Part shown: positions 8,162 through 14,836 of the stretch, piece by piece
Numbering within the stretch: the stretch's first letter is position 1
Layout: every line of letters begins with the position of its first letter
NCBI GenBank assembly: GCA_963617965.1
Contig: CAVEQO010000032.1
Location: forward strand, 1 to 26,687
Length of the DNA: 26,687 nt
Direction of reading: 5' to 3'
Source: UBA6382 sp963617965
GTDB taxonomy: Bacteria > Bacteroidota > Bacteroidia > Bacteroidales > Bacteroidaceae
Position numbers and translations under genes: made by a program
Notes under the pieces: model-generated
Seen by the model: the letters and a program-made list of their open reading frames with translations, nothing else
What the model was told of the DNA's origin: nothing
The model's database searches: none

Positions 8162-9109
8162 ATGAAAGACAACATCGTCATTATAGGAGCCGGTCCCGCG
8201 GGATATTCGGCGGCCATCTATCTCGGCAGGAGCGGATATGCCCCCGTCCTGTTTGAAGGGCTGCAGCCCGGCGGACAGCTGACCACCACAACGACCGTAG
8301 AAAACTTCCCCGGATTTCCCGACGGCATTGACGCCAACGAACTGATGGACAACATGCGCCGGCAAGCCCTGAACTACGGTGCCGTCATCAGGCCGGAAAC
8401 CGTGACAGGAGCGGACTTGGAGAGAGCCCCCTACGTACTGACGCTTGACAACGGCGACAGCGTTTCCGCCATTGCCGTAGTCATAGCGACAGGAGCTGCG
8501 GCAAAATACCTTGGGCTGGCCGATGAGGAAAAATACAAAGGGAAGGGTGTCAGCGCATGCGCCACGTGCGACGGTTTCTTTTTCCGCAAGAAGACCGTTG
8601 CCGTCGTGGGAGGAGGAGACACCGCCTGTGAAGAAGCCATATATCTGTCGCACCTCGCGAAGAAAGTATACCTGATAGTGCGCAAGCCGTATCTGAGAGC
8701 TTCGCGGATAATGCAGCAAAGAGTGGAAAGCACCCCGAACATCGAGATATTGTACAACACAAACACACGCAAACTGTCGGGCGACGACAAACTTGAAAGC
8801 GCCACACTCACAAGCCACATGGGCGAGCCCGGAGAGAAAAGCTACGACATCAGCATTGACGGCCTGTTTCTCGCCATCGGACACAAGCCCAACAGCGACA
8901 TCTTCAAACCGTGGATAGACACAGACCCCATGGGGTATATCGTCACCAAGAACCCGTCCACGGAAACCAGCGTTCCGGGCGTATTTGCCGCCGGCGACGT
9001 GGCAGACCCCACATACCGGCAGGCAGTCAACGCTGCCGCTTCAGGATGCCGCGCTGCCATTGACACCGAGAAATACCTCAACCAAATCCAGAGCGTACAG
9101 AAACACTGA
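8162..9109 (+). CDS. trxB: Thioredoxin-disulfide reductase
   Basis: A 315-residue cytosolic flavoenzyme that uses NADPH to reduce thioredoxin. It has the FAD-binding GAGPAG (about residues 10-15), PGGQLTTTTTVENFPGFP, the redox-active Cys-Ala-Thr-Cys-Asp centre (about 133-137), and the second dinucleotide site GGGDTACEEA (about 150-159). The C-terminal FAD segment GVFAAGDVADPTYRQAVNAA is intact. The NADPH-phosphate motif, usually HRRxxxR, reads V-R-K-P-Y-L-R here: the first His is lost but the basic residues are mostly kept. No own promoter is obvious, so it is probably read from upstream. Confidence 0.96.
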   Translation: MKDNIVIIGAGPAGYSAAIYLGRSGYAPVLFEGLQPGGQLTTTTTVENFPGFPDGIDANELMDNMRRQALNYGAVIRPETVTGADLERAPYVLTLDNGDSVSAIAVVIATGAAAKYLGLADEEKYKGKGVSACATCDGFFFRKKTVAVVGGGDTACEEAIYLSHLAKKVYLIVRKPYLRASRIMQQRVESTPNIEILYNTNTRKLSGDDKLESATLTSHMGEPGEKSYDISIDGLFLAIGHKPNSDIFKPWIDTDPMGYIVTKNPSTETSVPGVFAAGDVADPTYRQAVNAAASGCRAAIDTEKYLNQIQSVQKH

Positions 9110-9193
9110 CACCACCTCCACAGCCGGGGAGACGACTTCCGGAAGTTTGCCGCACCTTTTTTATACACAATGCAAAAACAGCCGCGCAACCTG

Positions 9194-9224
9194 TTGCCAA
9201 TCAAAATATTTTCACTAATTTTGC
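9194..9224 (+). promoter_or_regulatory. Promoter of rplU-rpmA
   Basis: TTG at 9194-9196 and TAATTTTGC at 9216-9224 are 19 bases apart, an excellent Bacteroidetes promoter. Transcription should start near 9231, giving a leader of about 80 bases before rplU, long enough to hold a ribosomal-protein autoregulatory structure. Confidence 0.8.
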
Positions 9225-9309
9225 AGTCGTTTTTAGTCCGTGGAGGCCCAACAAAGAAATTTCATGAAGAAATTCGCCTTGCGGAAGCGTTTTAAAATCA
9301 ATTGTTATA

Positions 9310-9627
9310 ATGTACGCTATTGTTCAAATCAAGGGCCAGCAGTTCAAGGTAGAAGCAGGCAAGAAGCTCTTCGTATACCATATTGCAGGGTCTGAGGCAG
9401 GACAGGAAGTAGAGTTCGAGGACGTACTTCTTGTTGACAAGGAAGGCGCGATTACCGTAGGGACTCCGACCGTTGAGGGTGCCAAGGTGATTGCAGAGGT
9501 AAAGACTCCGCTCGTAAAGGGCGACAAGGTGATTGTTTTCCACAAGAAACGCCGCAAGGGCTATCGCAAGAAGAACGGACACCGTCAGCAGTTCTCGGAA
9601 ATAACAATCAAGGAAATCGTTGCTTAA
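9310..9627 (+). CDS. rplU: 50S ribosomal protein L21
   Basis: A 105-residue large-subunit protein that binds 23S rRNA. The start MYAIVQIKGQQFKVEAGKK, the central VLLVDKEGAITVGTP and the basic tail KKRRKGYRKKNGHRQQ are diagnostic of L21. It is first gene of the conserved rplU-rpmA pair, with 20 bases to rpmA, and has its own strong promoter. Confidence 0.98.
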   Translation: MYAIVQIKGQQFKVEAGKKLFVYHIAGSEAGQEVEFEDVLLVDKEGAITVGTPTVEGAKVIAEVKTPLVKGDKVIVFHKKRRKGYRKKNGHRQQFSEITIKEIVA

Positions 9628-9647
9628 TCATTAAACTATAGAAAATT

Positions 9648-9911
9648 ATGGCACACAAAAAAGGTGTAGGTAGTTCCAAGAACGGACGCGAGTCCCACAG
9701 CAAGAGATTAGGCGTAAAGATCTTTGGTGGTCAGGTCTGCGTGGCAGGCAACATCATTGTACGCCAGAGAGGCACGGTTCACTACCCCGGCAAGAATGTC
9801 GGCATGGGCAGCGACCACACACTGTATGCTTTGGCTGACGGTGTAGTAAACTTCTCACACGACCGCAGAGACCGCAGCATTGTGGCTGTAGAGCCTGTAA
9901 CAGAAGCATAA
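9648..9911 (+). CDS. rpmA: 50S ribosomal protein L27
   Basis: An 87-residue protein whose N-terminal tail reaches toward the peptidyl-transferase centre. MAHKKGVGSSKNGRESHSKRLGVK is the standard L27 start. There is no extra N-terminal extension of the kind cleaved by Prp protease in Firmicutes. It ends 20 bases before a strong hairpin, so rplU-rpmA appears to be a stand-alone two-gene unit. Confidence 0.98.
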   Translation: MAHKKGVGSSKNGRESHSKRLGVKIFGGQVCVAGNIIVRQRGTVHYPGKNVGMGSDHTLYALADGVVNFSHDRRDRSIVAVEPVTEA

Positions 9912-9931
9912 CACACCAGATACTTGCAACC

Positions 9932-9973
9932 GAAGCCGGGCATGACTCTTGCCGTAGAGTCATGCCCGGCTTC
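9932..9973 (+). terminator. Strong hairpin terminator after rpmA
   Basis: Bases 9932-9949 and 9956-9973 form an uninterrupted 18-bp stem with the loop TGCCGT. Only a short GTTTTC follows, so the stem is far stronger than the T-run. The position right after rpmA supports a terminator role. Confidence 0.8.
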
Positions 9974-10203
9974 TGCGTTTTCCCACCCCCACGGTTGCAC
10001 ACAAAAAGGCACTTCGTGCAAATCCCTTGCATATTACTCACATGAAAAAGATTTTGTTAGTTTCACAAACAACCTTTTTCGGTTTTCGCATACACATCTG
10101 TACAACAAGCATTTAAAACTGTTTTGCAGTGTTAACAAATCTAAAAAAGACGTTAAGAAGACTGCATAGAGACATTTACGGGAAATGGCGGACTGAATTA
10201 TAG
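9974..10203. other. Gene-free AT-rich spacer with small hairpins
   Basis: No supported gene lies between the rpmA terminator and the next promoter. Bases 10044-10050 (GAAAAAG) pair with 10074-10080, enclosing a weaker inner hairpin (GTTT/AAAC), and GCAC TTC GTGC forms a short stem near 10012-10022. These could belong to a small RNA, but I see no promoter box driving one. Confidence 0.4.
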
Positions 10204-10212
10204 TACCTTTGC
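10204..10212 (+). promoter_or_regulatory. Promoter -7 box of the oxidoreductase operon
   Basis: TACCTTTGC matches the Bacteroidetes -7 consensus and lies 19 bases before the TPR gene's ATG. No good TTG is seen at the usual distance upstream. It is the only convincing box before the six genes that follow, so it probably serves the whole operon. Confidence 0.6.
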
Positions 10213-10230
10213 AACGCAAACAAAAAAGCA

Positions 10231-10539
10231 ATGCAGATAAAAGAATACACGGACAACTTGCTCCGGAACGGCAAGGCGGCCCAAGCCATAAAAGAACTGA
10301 CCGCCATGCTGGAAAACGGCGTTTCGCCTGCCGGGCAGGTTTCAGACCTCAACACAGCCGGCAGCGACGAGATACACTACTTGATCGGCAACTCGTACTA
10401 CAAGATCGGTGACTGGCAAAAAGCCATACAGCACTACAACGAGGCTTGCGTGTACAATGCAGACAGTCCCGCGAAAGAGAAACTCAAAATGACCTACAGC
10501 ATATTGGAGTTTTACAACAAGGACATCTACGGACAATAA
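10231..10539 (+). CDS. Small TPR-repeat protein leading the oxidoreductase operon
   Basis: A 102-residue soluble, helical protein. Residues about 47-80 (EIHYLIGNSYYKIGDWQKAIQHYNEA) form one clear tetratricopeptide repeat, and the N-terminal NLLRNGKAAQAIKELTAML resembles a partial one. There is no signal peptide. TPRs bind protein partners, and this one is the first gene of the 2-oxoacid:ferredoxin oxidoreductase operon, 24 bases before the ferredoxin subunit. A role in assembling or tethering the enzyme is a reasonable inference but unproven. Confidence 0.8.
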   Translation: MQIKEYTDNLLRNGKAAQAIKELTAMLENGVSPAGQVSDLNTAGSDEIHYLIGNSYYKIGDWQKAIQHYNEACVYNADSPAKEKLKMTYSILEFYNKDIYGQ

Positions 10540-10563
10540 GGCATTCAAAAACTCCCATTGACA

Positions 10564-10794
10564 ATGAGCAGAACAAGAGGTGCAATCGTGGTAAACACGG
10601 AGCGGTGCAAAGGATGCGGACTGTGCATCATCGCATGCCCGCTGGATTTGTTGACACTGTCACGTAAAAAAGTCAATCACAAAGGATATCCCTATGCAGA
10701 GCAGCAGGACTGGACGGAATGCACGGGCTGCACGTCATGCGCAGTTGTATGTCCCGACGGCTGCATCAGCGTTTACCGTAAAAAAGAAGATTAG
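10564..10794 (+). CDS. 2[4Fe-4S] ferredoxin subunit of 2-oxoacid oxidoreductase
   Basis: A 76-residue delta-type subunit with two complete cluster motifs, CKGCGLCIIACP and CTGCTSCAVVCP (each CxxCxxCxxxCP). It passes electrons from the TPP-containing catalytic subunits to external ferredoxin. An in-frame TTG at 10558 is possible, but the ATG at 10564 is preferred. Only three bases separate its stop from the alpha-subunit ATG, so translation is probably coupled. Confidence 0.9.
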   Translation: MSRTRGAIVVNTERCKGCGLCIIACPLDLLTLSRKKVNHKGYPYAEQQDWTECTGCTSCAVVCPDGCISVYRKKED

Positions 10795-10797
10795 GCT

Positions 10798-11877
10798 ATG
10801 GACGAATATGTTTTGATGAAAGGCAACGAAGCCATCGCACACGCTGCGATAAGGTGCGGATGCGACGGTTTCTTCGGATACCCCATCACCCCGCAGTCAG
10901 AGGTTCTCGAGACCCTGACTATGGTGAAACCGTGGGAAACCACGGGAATGGTGGTTCTCCAGGCGGAGAGCGAAGTGGCTGCCATCAATATGCTCTACGG
11001 CGGCGGAGGCAGCGGCAAGCGCGTCATGACATCCTCGTCAAGCCCCGGAGTCGCACTCATGCAGGAAGGCATAAGCTATATGGCAGGATGCGAGATACCC
11101 GCCCTTATAGTGAACGTGCAGCGTGGCGGTCCCGGTCTGGGAACAATACAGCCAAGCCAGTGCGACTACTACCAGGCGGTATACGGAGGCGGCAACGGGG
11201 ACTACAATGTCATTGTCCTTGCCCCGAACTCCGTGCAGGAAATGGCGGATTTCGTGGACGAGGCTTTCACCCTCGCCTTCAAATACAGAATGCCGGCCAT
11301 GATACTGTCGGACGGAATTATCGGACAGGTGATGGAGAAAGTGAAGCTGCCGGCTTTCAAGCCAAGGCGTACGGAAGAGGAAATATACAGGGAATGTCCA
11401 TGGGCCACAAACGGCACTCACCTCAAGAGCAGGAAAAACAACATCCTGACATCGCTGGAGTCCGATCCCGTTGAAATGGACAGGCGCAACATGGCAATGC
11501 ACGCCAAGTACGAGCGCATAAAGCAATGCGAGACCCGTGCCGAATCCATCTGCTGTGACGATGCGGAATATCTTGTCGTCGCTTTCGGCTGCATGTCCAG
11601 AATCGCAGAAGACACCGTACACCAGCTAAGGCAAGACGGTTACAAGGCAGGGCTTTTCCGTCCGATCACCCTGTGGCCATTCCCGGAAAAGGAACTCAGG
11701 GAAGCCGCCAGAAACGCCAGGAAAATCATGGTATGCGAGCTAAACACCGGGCAGATGATCACAGATGTCAAGCTTGCCCTTGAATGCAGGATTCCATGTG
11801 AACACTTCGGACGTACAGGAGGCGTGGTGCCAGACCCTGCCGAAATGACAGACGCGGCGAAGAGCCTATTCAGATAA
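10798..11877 (+). CDS. vorB: 2-oxoacid:ferredoxin oxidoreductase alpha subunit (VorB-like)
   Basis: A 359-residue subunit of an anaerobic enzyme that interconverts 2-oxoacids and acyl-CoA with CO2 and ferredoxin. Near residue 27 it has the GYPITPQSE motif of the pyrimidine-binding domain, followed by SSSPGVALMQEGISYMAGCEIP and VQRGGPGLGTIQPSQ. The C-terminal third (LVVAFGCMSRIAEDTVHQL, LFRPITLWPFP) is the transketolase-C-like domain. The family is usually annotated as 3-methyl-2-oxobutanoate dehydrogenase VorB. A 2-oxoglutarate-specific (Kor) enzyme is equally possible, since substrate cannot be read from sequence alone. Confidence 0.9.
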   Translation: MDEYVLMKGNEAIAHAAIRCGCDGFFGYPITPQSEVLETLTMVKPWETTGMVVLQAESEVAAINMLYGGGGSGKRVMTSSSSPGVALMQEGISYMAGCEIPALIVNVQRGGPGLGTIQPSQCDYYQAVYGGGNGDYNVIVLAPNSVQEMADFVDEAFTLAFKYRMPAMILSDGIIGQVMEKVKLPAFKPRRTEEEIYRECPWATNGTHLKSRKNNILTSLESDPVEMDRRNMAMHAKYERIKQCETRAESICCDDAEYLVVAFGCMSRIAEDTVHQLRQDGYKAGLFRPITLWPFPEKELREAARNARKIMVCELNTGQMITDVKLALECRIPCEHFGRTGGVVPDPAEMTDAAKSLFR

Positions 11878-11890
11878 TCCCGAACACACA

Positions 11891-12145
11891 ATGGAAAAGG
11901 ACAACCAAGATTCACTGCGTTCAATGACCGCAGCGCACACACGGAAAACCAGACCCTACGAACTCAGGTTGCGCAATTGGCTCAACTGCATCTTCATGAT
12001 ACTGGCCGCTGCCACAATCGCCCTCTATTTCCTGTACCCGATGCCGGAGAGGACTCTTGCCGTTTTCGCGACAGGCTGCGCGGCAGTAATTGTCAAGACA
12101 GCCGAAGTCACCATACGCATGACCCGTAAACACACAAGGAGATGA
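11891..12145 (+). CDS. Small two-helix membrane protein inside the oxidoreductase operon
   Basis: An 84-residue protein with two hydrophobic segments, about residues 30-50 (LNCIFMILAAATIALYFLYP) and 54-75 (RTLAVFATGCAAVIVKTAEV). They are joined by a very short turn, giving a helical hairpin with both charged ends on one side. The N-terminal 28 residues and the C-terminal RMTRKHTRR are basic, which predicts both ends face the cytoplasm. I recognise no family. It starts 13 bases after the alpha subunit, and its stop overlaps the beta-subunit start by four bases (ATGA), so it is translationally coupled to the enzyme. An anchor for the soluble enzyme is inferred. Confidence 0.85.
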   Translation: MEKDNQDSLRSMTAAHTRKTRPYELRLRNWLNCIFMILAAATIALYFLYPMPERTLAVFATGCAAVIVKTAEVTIRMTRKHTRR

Positions 12146-12918
12146 CAAAAGACGAACTTGTTTCCAAAGAGAATTTGGTATACGCCAAGCCCCTGCTGAT
12201 GAACGACACCCCGATGCACTACTGTCCGGGCTGTTCCCACGGGGTCGTACACAAGCTGATTGCCGAGGTGCTGGAAGAGATGCAGGCGGAAGAAAAGACC
12301 ATCGGCATTTGTCCCGTAGGGTGTGCCGTTTTCGCATACCGCTATCTCGACATTGACTGGCAGGAAGCTGCCCACGGACGGGCGCCCGCCGTAGCCACGG
12401 CCTGCAAACGCCTATGGCCCGACCGCCTTGTATTTACCTATCAGGGAGACGGCGACCTGGCCTGTATCGGAGCCTGCGAAACCATACACGCCCTCAACCG
12501 TGGAGAAAAGATTACCATAATCTTCATCAACAACGCCATCTACGGCATGACCGGAGGCCAGATGGCCCCCACCACACTCATGGGCATGAAGACTGCCACC
12601 TGCCCGTATGGCAGGACAGCGGAACTGCACGGCTACCCCCTCAACATCACAGACCTTGCGGCAGGACTGGAAGGCACGGCGTATGTCAGCCGTCAGAGTG
12701 TCCACACGGCTGCCGCTATCCGCAAGGCAAAGAAAGCCATCCGCAAGGCGTTTGAAAACAGCATGAACGGAATCGGGTCCAATCTTGTGGAAATCGTTTC
12801 GACCTGTTCTTCCGGCTGGAAAACCTCGCCGGCAGAAGCCAATGCCTGGATGGAAGAAAACATGTTCAAATACTACAAACTCGGTGATTTGAAAGACGCA
12901 AAAACAAGCCTGTCATGA
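12142..12918 (+). CDS. vorA: 2-oxoacid:ferredoxin oxidoreductase beta subunit (TPP-binding)
   Basis: A 258-residue catalytic subunit. HYCPGCSHG near residue 23 and GICPVGCAVF near 55 provide conserved cysteines that in this family help ligate a cluster. The thiamine diphosphate and Mg site is GDGDLACIG followed by NNAIYGMTGGQMAPTT (about 107-155). With the alpha subunit it forms the active site. It overlaps the upstream membrane-protein gene and the downstream gamma gene by four bases each, so the three are tightly coupled. The VorA label depends on the same substrate uncertainty as the alpha subunit. Confidence 0.9.
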   Translation: MTKDELVSKENLVYAKPLLMNDTPMHYCPGCSHGVVHKLIAEVLEEMQAEEKTIGICPVGCAVFAYRYLDIDWQEAAHGRAPAVATACKRLWPDRLVFTYQGDGDLACIGACETIHALNRGEKITIIFINNAIYGMTGGQMAPTTLMGMKTATCPYGRTAELHGYPLNITDLAAGLEGTAYVSRQSVHTAAAIRKAKKAIRKAFENSMNGIGSNLVEIVSTCSSGWKTSPAEANAWMEENMFKYYKLGDLKDAKTSLS

Positions 12919-13457
12919 AAGAAGAAATAATAATATCGGGGTTTGGCGGACAGGGAGTCCTGTCGACAGGAAAACTTCTGGCCTATGCCGCAATGATGGA
13001 GGGGAAGGAAGTTTCATGGCTTCCGGCATACGGACCCGAACAACGCGGAGGAACAGCCAACTGCACCGTGATAATAAGCGACACTAAAATCCCGTCGCCG
13101 ATAATAAGCCGCTATACCACTGCCGTGCTGCTCAACCAGCCATCAATAGAAAAGTTCCTGCCATGCATAAAGCCCGGCGGCACACTGATATACGAAACGA
13201 GCGGCATCATCGCCCCTCCGAAAAGAGACGACATCAACATCTACAGCATAAATGCGATGGACACCGCCGCAGAAATGCATAACATAAAGACCTTTAACAT
13301 GATCATTCTGGGAGGGCTGATCAAAGCCAAGTCTCTGGCCACAACCGGGAACATAAGGAACGCCCTCTACAAAACCCTGCCCGAACGGCACCACAAACTC
13401 ATACCCATAAATGAAGAAGCACTTCTGAAAGGGATGGAAATAATAGAAAAAGGCTGA
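12915..13457 (+). CDS. vorC: 2-oxoacid:ferredoxin oxidoreductase gamma subunit
   Basis: A 180-residue subunit of the POR_N/gamma type. IISGFGGQGVLSTGKLLAYAA (about residues 5-25) and SWLPAYGPEQRGGTANCTVIISD (about 34-56) are the family signatures; the first is the dinucleotide-fold loop that helps bind CoA. It is last in the operon. No T-rich terminator follows; the next element is the dyad at 13487-13520. Confidence 0.92.
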   Translation: MKEEIIISGFGGQGVLSTGKLLAYAAMMEGKEVSWLPAYGPEQRGGTANCTVIISDTKIPSPIISRYTTAVLLNQPSIEKFLPCIKPGGTLIYETSGIIAPPKRDDINIYSINAMDTAAEMHNIKTFNMIILGGLIKAKSLATTGNIRNALYKTLPERHHKLIPINEEALLKGMEIIEKG

Positions 13458-13486
13458 CAAAACCACACGGTCATGACAATTTAATT

Positions 13487-13520
13487 GGAAGGAATTACTA
13501 TCTTTGCAGTAATTCCTTCC
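13487..13520. promoter_or_regulatory. Perfect 13-bp dyad enclosing the promoter of the DUF4468 gene
   Basis: GGAAGGAATTACT (13487-13499) is exactly complementary to 13508-13520, with the loop ATCTTTGC. The -7 box TATCTTTGC (13499-13507) fills the loop, and transcription would start in the right arm near 13514. The dyad may be an operator that hides the promoter, or a terminator for the oxidoreductase operon that coincides with a promoter. No TTG lies at the proper -33 distance. Confidence 0.65.
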
Positions 13521-13572
13521 TGCTTCATACAGGCACGCAGAAGGTCCTCAAACACCCAAAAATCCGCACACG

Positions 13573-14289
13573 ATGAAAAAGAAACTGATTCTGCTCCTGC
13601 TGCTTCTTGCCGGTATTGCAACGGCTAACGCCCAGATGAACACGGACAATTCATATCTCCGCAAAAACTACCAACAGTCCAAGACAGCAAAGAAAGCCGC
13701 AGAAAGAAAAGCAAGGAAAAAGGCTACAAAGGAGATCCGCCTTGCAAATAAAGCAGACTCCACGAACTGTCCAACCAAGCCGGCAGACAGCACATACCTT
13801 GCCGGAAAAGTACCCGTAACAGCAGAAGGGGTCGTTTGTTTCGAGCACACGTTCACGTCAAAGACAAAAGACAGCCAGCAGATCTTTGACATTCTCAAGG
13901 AGAAAGCCCTTCAGAAAGCAGAGGAGACAAAAGCCCTTGATATATCAAGAATCCTATCGGAGTCAAAAGACACGCTCATAGCGACGATATGCGAGCCGCT
14001 CTATTTCAAAAGAAAGAAATGGGAAGCCGACTCGACCCTGTTGCAGTATCAATATTTCGCAACCAAAGACAACAACTCCGCAACACTGCGCATCTGGTTT
14101 TTGTCCTACTGCTATGAGCAGGAGCGTGAATTTGGCTTCAACTACAAGGCGGAAGAGTGGATTACCGACGAGTACGCCTTGTCGAAAGACGGGCTGTCGC
14201 TACTGAAACAGCCCGGCAAGTTCCGCAGAAAGACAATAGACTACGTCCACCAGCTGTTTGACGAACTGGAAAAGCAGATACAGCAGTGA
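13573..14289 (+). CDS. Secreted DUF4468 domain protein
   Basis: A 238-residue exported protein of unknown function. Residues 1-20 are a Sec signal peptide (MKKKLILLLLLLAGIATANA, then Gln). Residues about 37-62 form a highly basic Lys/Ala-rich helix. The remainder resembles DUF4468 (a TBP-like fold family common in Bacteroidetes): YLAGKVPVTAEGVVCFEHTF at the start of the domain and AEEWITDEYALSKDGLSLLKQPGKFRRKTIDYV near its end. It is probably periplasmic, or a soluble outer-membrane-associated protein, since no lipobox is present. It stands alone behind its own promoter and ends at a bidirectional terminator shared with hpf. Confidence 0.85.
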   Translation: MKKKLILLLLLLAGIATANAQMNTDNSYLRKNYQQSKTAKKAAERKARKKATKEIRLANKADSTNCPTKPADSTYLAGKVPVTAEGVVCFEHTFTSKTKDSQQIFDILKEKALQKAEETKALDISRILSESKDTLIATICEPLYFKRKKWEADSTLLQYQYFATKDNNSATLRIWFLSYCYEQEREFGFNYKAEEWITDEYALSKDGLSLLKQPGKFRRKTIDYVHQLFDELEKQIQQ

Positions 14290-14294
14290 CAAAA

Positions 14295-14330
14295 AAAATC
14301 CGCAAGGTGTTGACACACCCTGCGGATTTT
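14295..14330. terminator. Bidirectional terminator between the DUF4468 gene and hpf
   Basis: AAAATCCGCA and TGCGGATTTT (10 bp) enclose a second stem GGTGT/ACACC with the loop TGAC and one mismatch between stems. An A-run precedes and T-rich sequence follows, so it can terminate both converging transcripts. Confidence 0.85.
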
Positions 14331-14342
14331 CGTTTTGCGGCA

Positions 14343-14364
14343 GCCGTCCGCTGAACCGGACGGC
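14343..14364 (-). terminator. Second hairpin just after hpf
   Basis: GCCGTCCG at 14343-14350 pairs with CGGACGGC at 14357-14364 across the loop CTGAAC. On the minus strand it lies seven bases past the hpf stop and ahead of the bidirectional terminator, probably adding to termination or protecting the mRNA end. Confidence 0.5.
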
Positions 14365-14370
14365 CAAGAC

Positions 14371-14661
14371 CTATGCGTCTTTCCTGTCCTTGCTGCGGGA
14401 AATGCGCTCCTTCATTGCGTCAACGCTTGCCGTGACCGCATTTTCAAAAGTGTCGGCCGTGCGTTCAACCATCAGGGAATCTCCCGGAACGGCAATCTGT
14501 ATCTTGACGTTCTTGCCCTCCCTGAGATTTTCCAGAACAACCAATATCTTGTCAGTCTTGCCCTCGCAGAATTTTTCCAGGCGGGACACTTTCTTCTCTA
14601 CAAATGCACTGAGCTTTTCCCCCGCATCAAACTTCAGGGTCTTGATGGTAATCGTAATCAT
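14371..14661 (-). CDS. hpf: Ribosome hibernation-promoting factor, short HPF/RaiA type
   Basis: A 96-residue protein that binds the 30S decoding region and shuts down translation in stationary phase. The start MITITIKTLKFDAGEKLSAFVEKKVSRLEKF matches the S30AE/HPF domain, and the central LREGKNVKIQIAVPGDSLMVERTADTFENAV completes it. It lacks the C-terminal dimerisation domain of long HPFs. I chose the start at 14661 rather than the open frame to 14748, because homologues begin MxIxI and the upstream residues look untranslated. It has its own promoter and a leader of about 90 bases that can form two small hairpins (14700-14736). Confidence 0.9.
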   Translation of the reverse strand: MITITIKTLKFDAGEKLSAFVEKKVSRLEKFCEGKTDKILVVLENLREGKNVKIQIAVPGDSLMVERTADTFENAVTASVDAMKERISRSKDRKDA

Positions 14662-14756
14662 AGCAACTTGTTTTAAAAGGTTATACCATATACAGGACGT
14701 TTCCGACACCACGCTGTGGAAACCGGCCGTTGCCGGAATACCGCCCACTGACTAAG

Positions 14757-14788
14757 GCAAATGTAAATATTCCCGTTGAGCTGACAAA
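14757..14788 (-). promoter_or_regulatory. Promoter of hpf
   Basis: On the minus strand TTTG (complement of 14785-14788) and TACATTTGC (complement of 14757-14765) are 19 bases apart, a full Bacteroidetes promoter. It overlaps the left edge of the rny terminator, so hpf starts fresh right after the rny transcript ends. Confidence 0.75.
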
Positions 14789-14816
14789 AAAAGGAGACGC
14801 AAAAACGTCTCCTTTT
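14789..14816 (-). terminator. Rho-independent terminator of rny
   Basis: Complementary 11-base arms (14789-14799 and 14806-14816) surround a six-base loop (14800-14805). On the minus strand the stem is followed by a T-run, the classical intrinsic terminator form, 20 bases past the rny stop. Confidence 0.88.
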
Positions 14817-14836
14817 CACATTTTTTTCGACTATTG

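Noticed and set aside
9924..10169. 81-residue open frame after rpmA
   Set aside because: It starts inside the terminator hairpin and has no coding character or family resemblance.
14662..14748. N-terminal extension of hpf
   Set aside because: HPF proteins begin at the MITI segment, and the extension contains leader hairpins instead of conserved residues.
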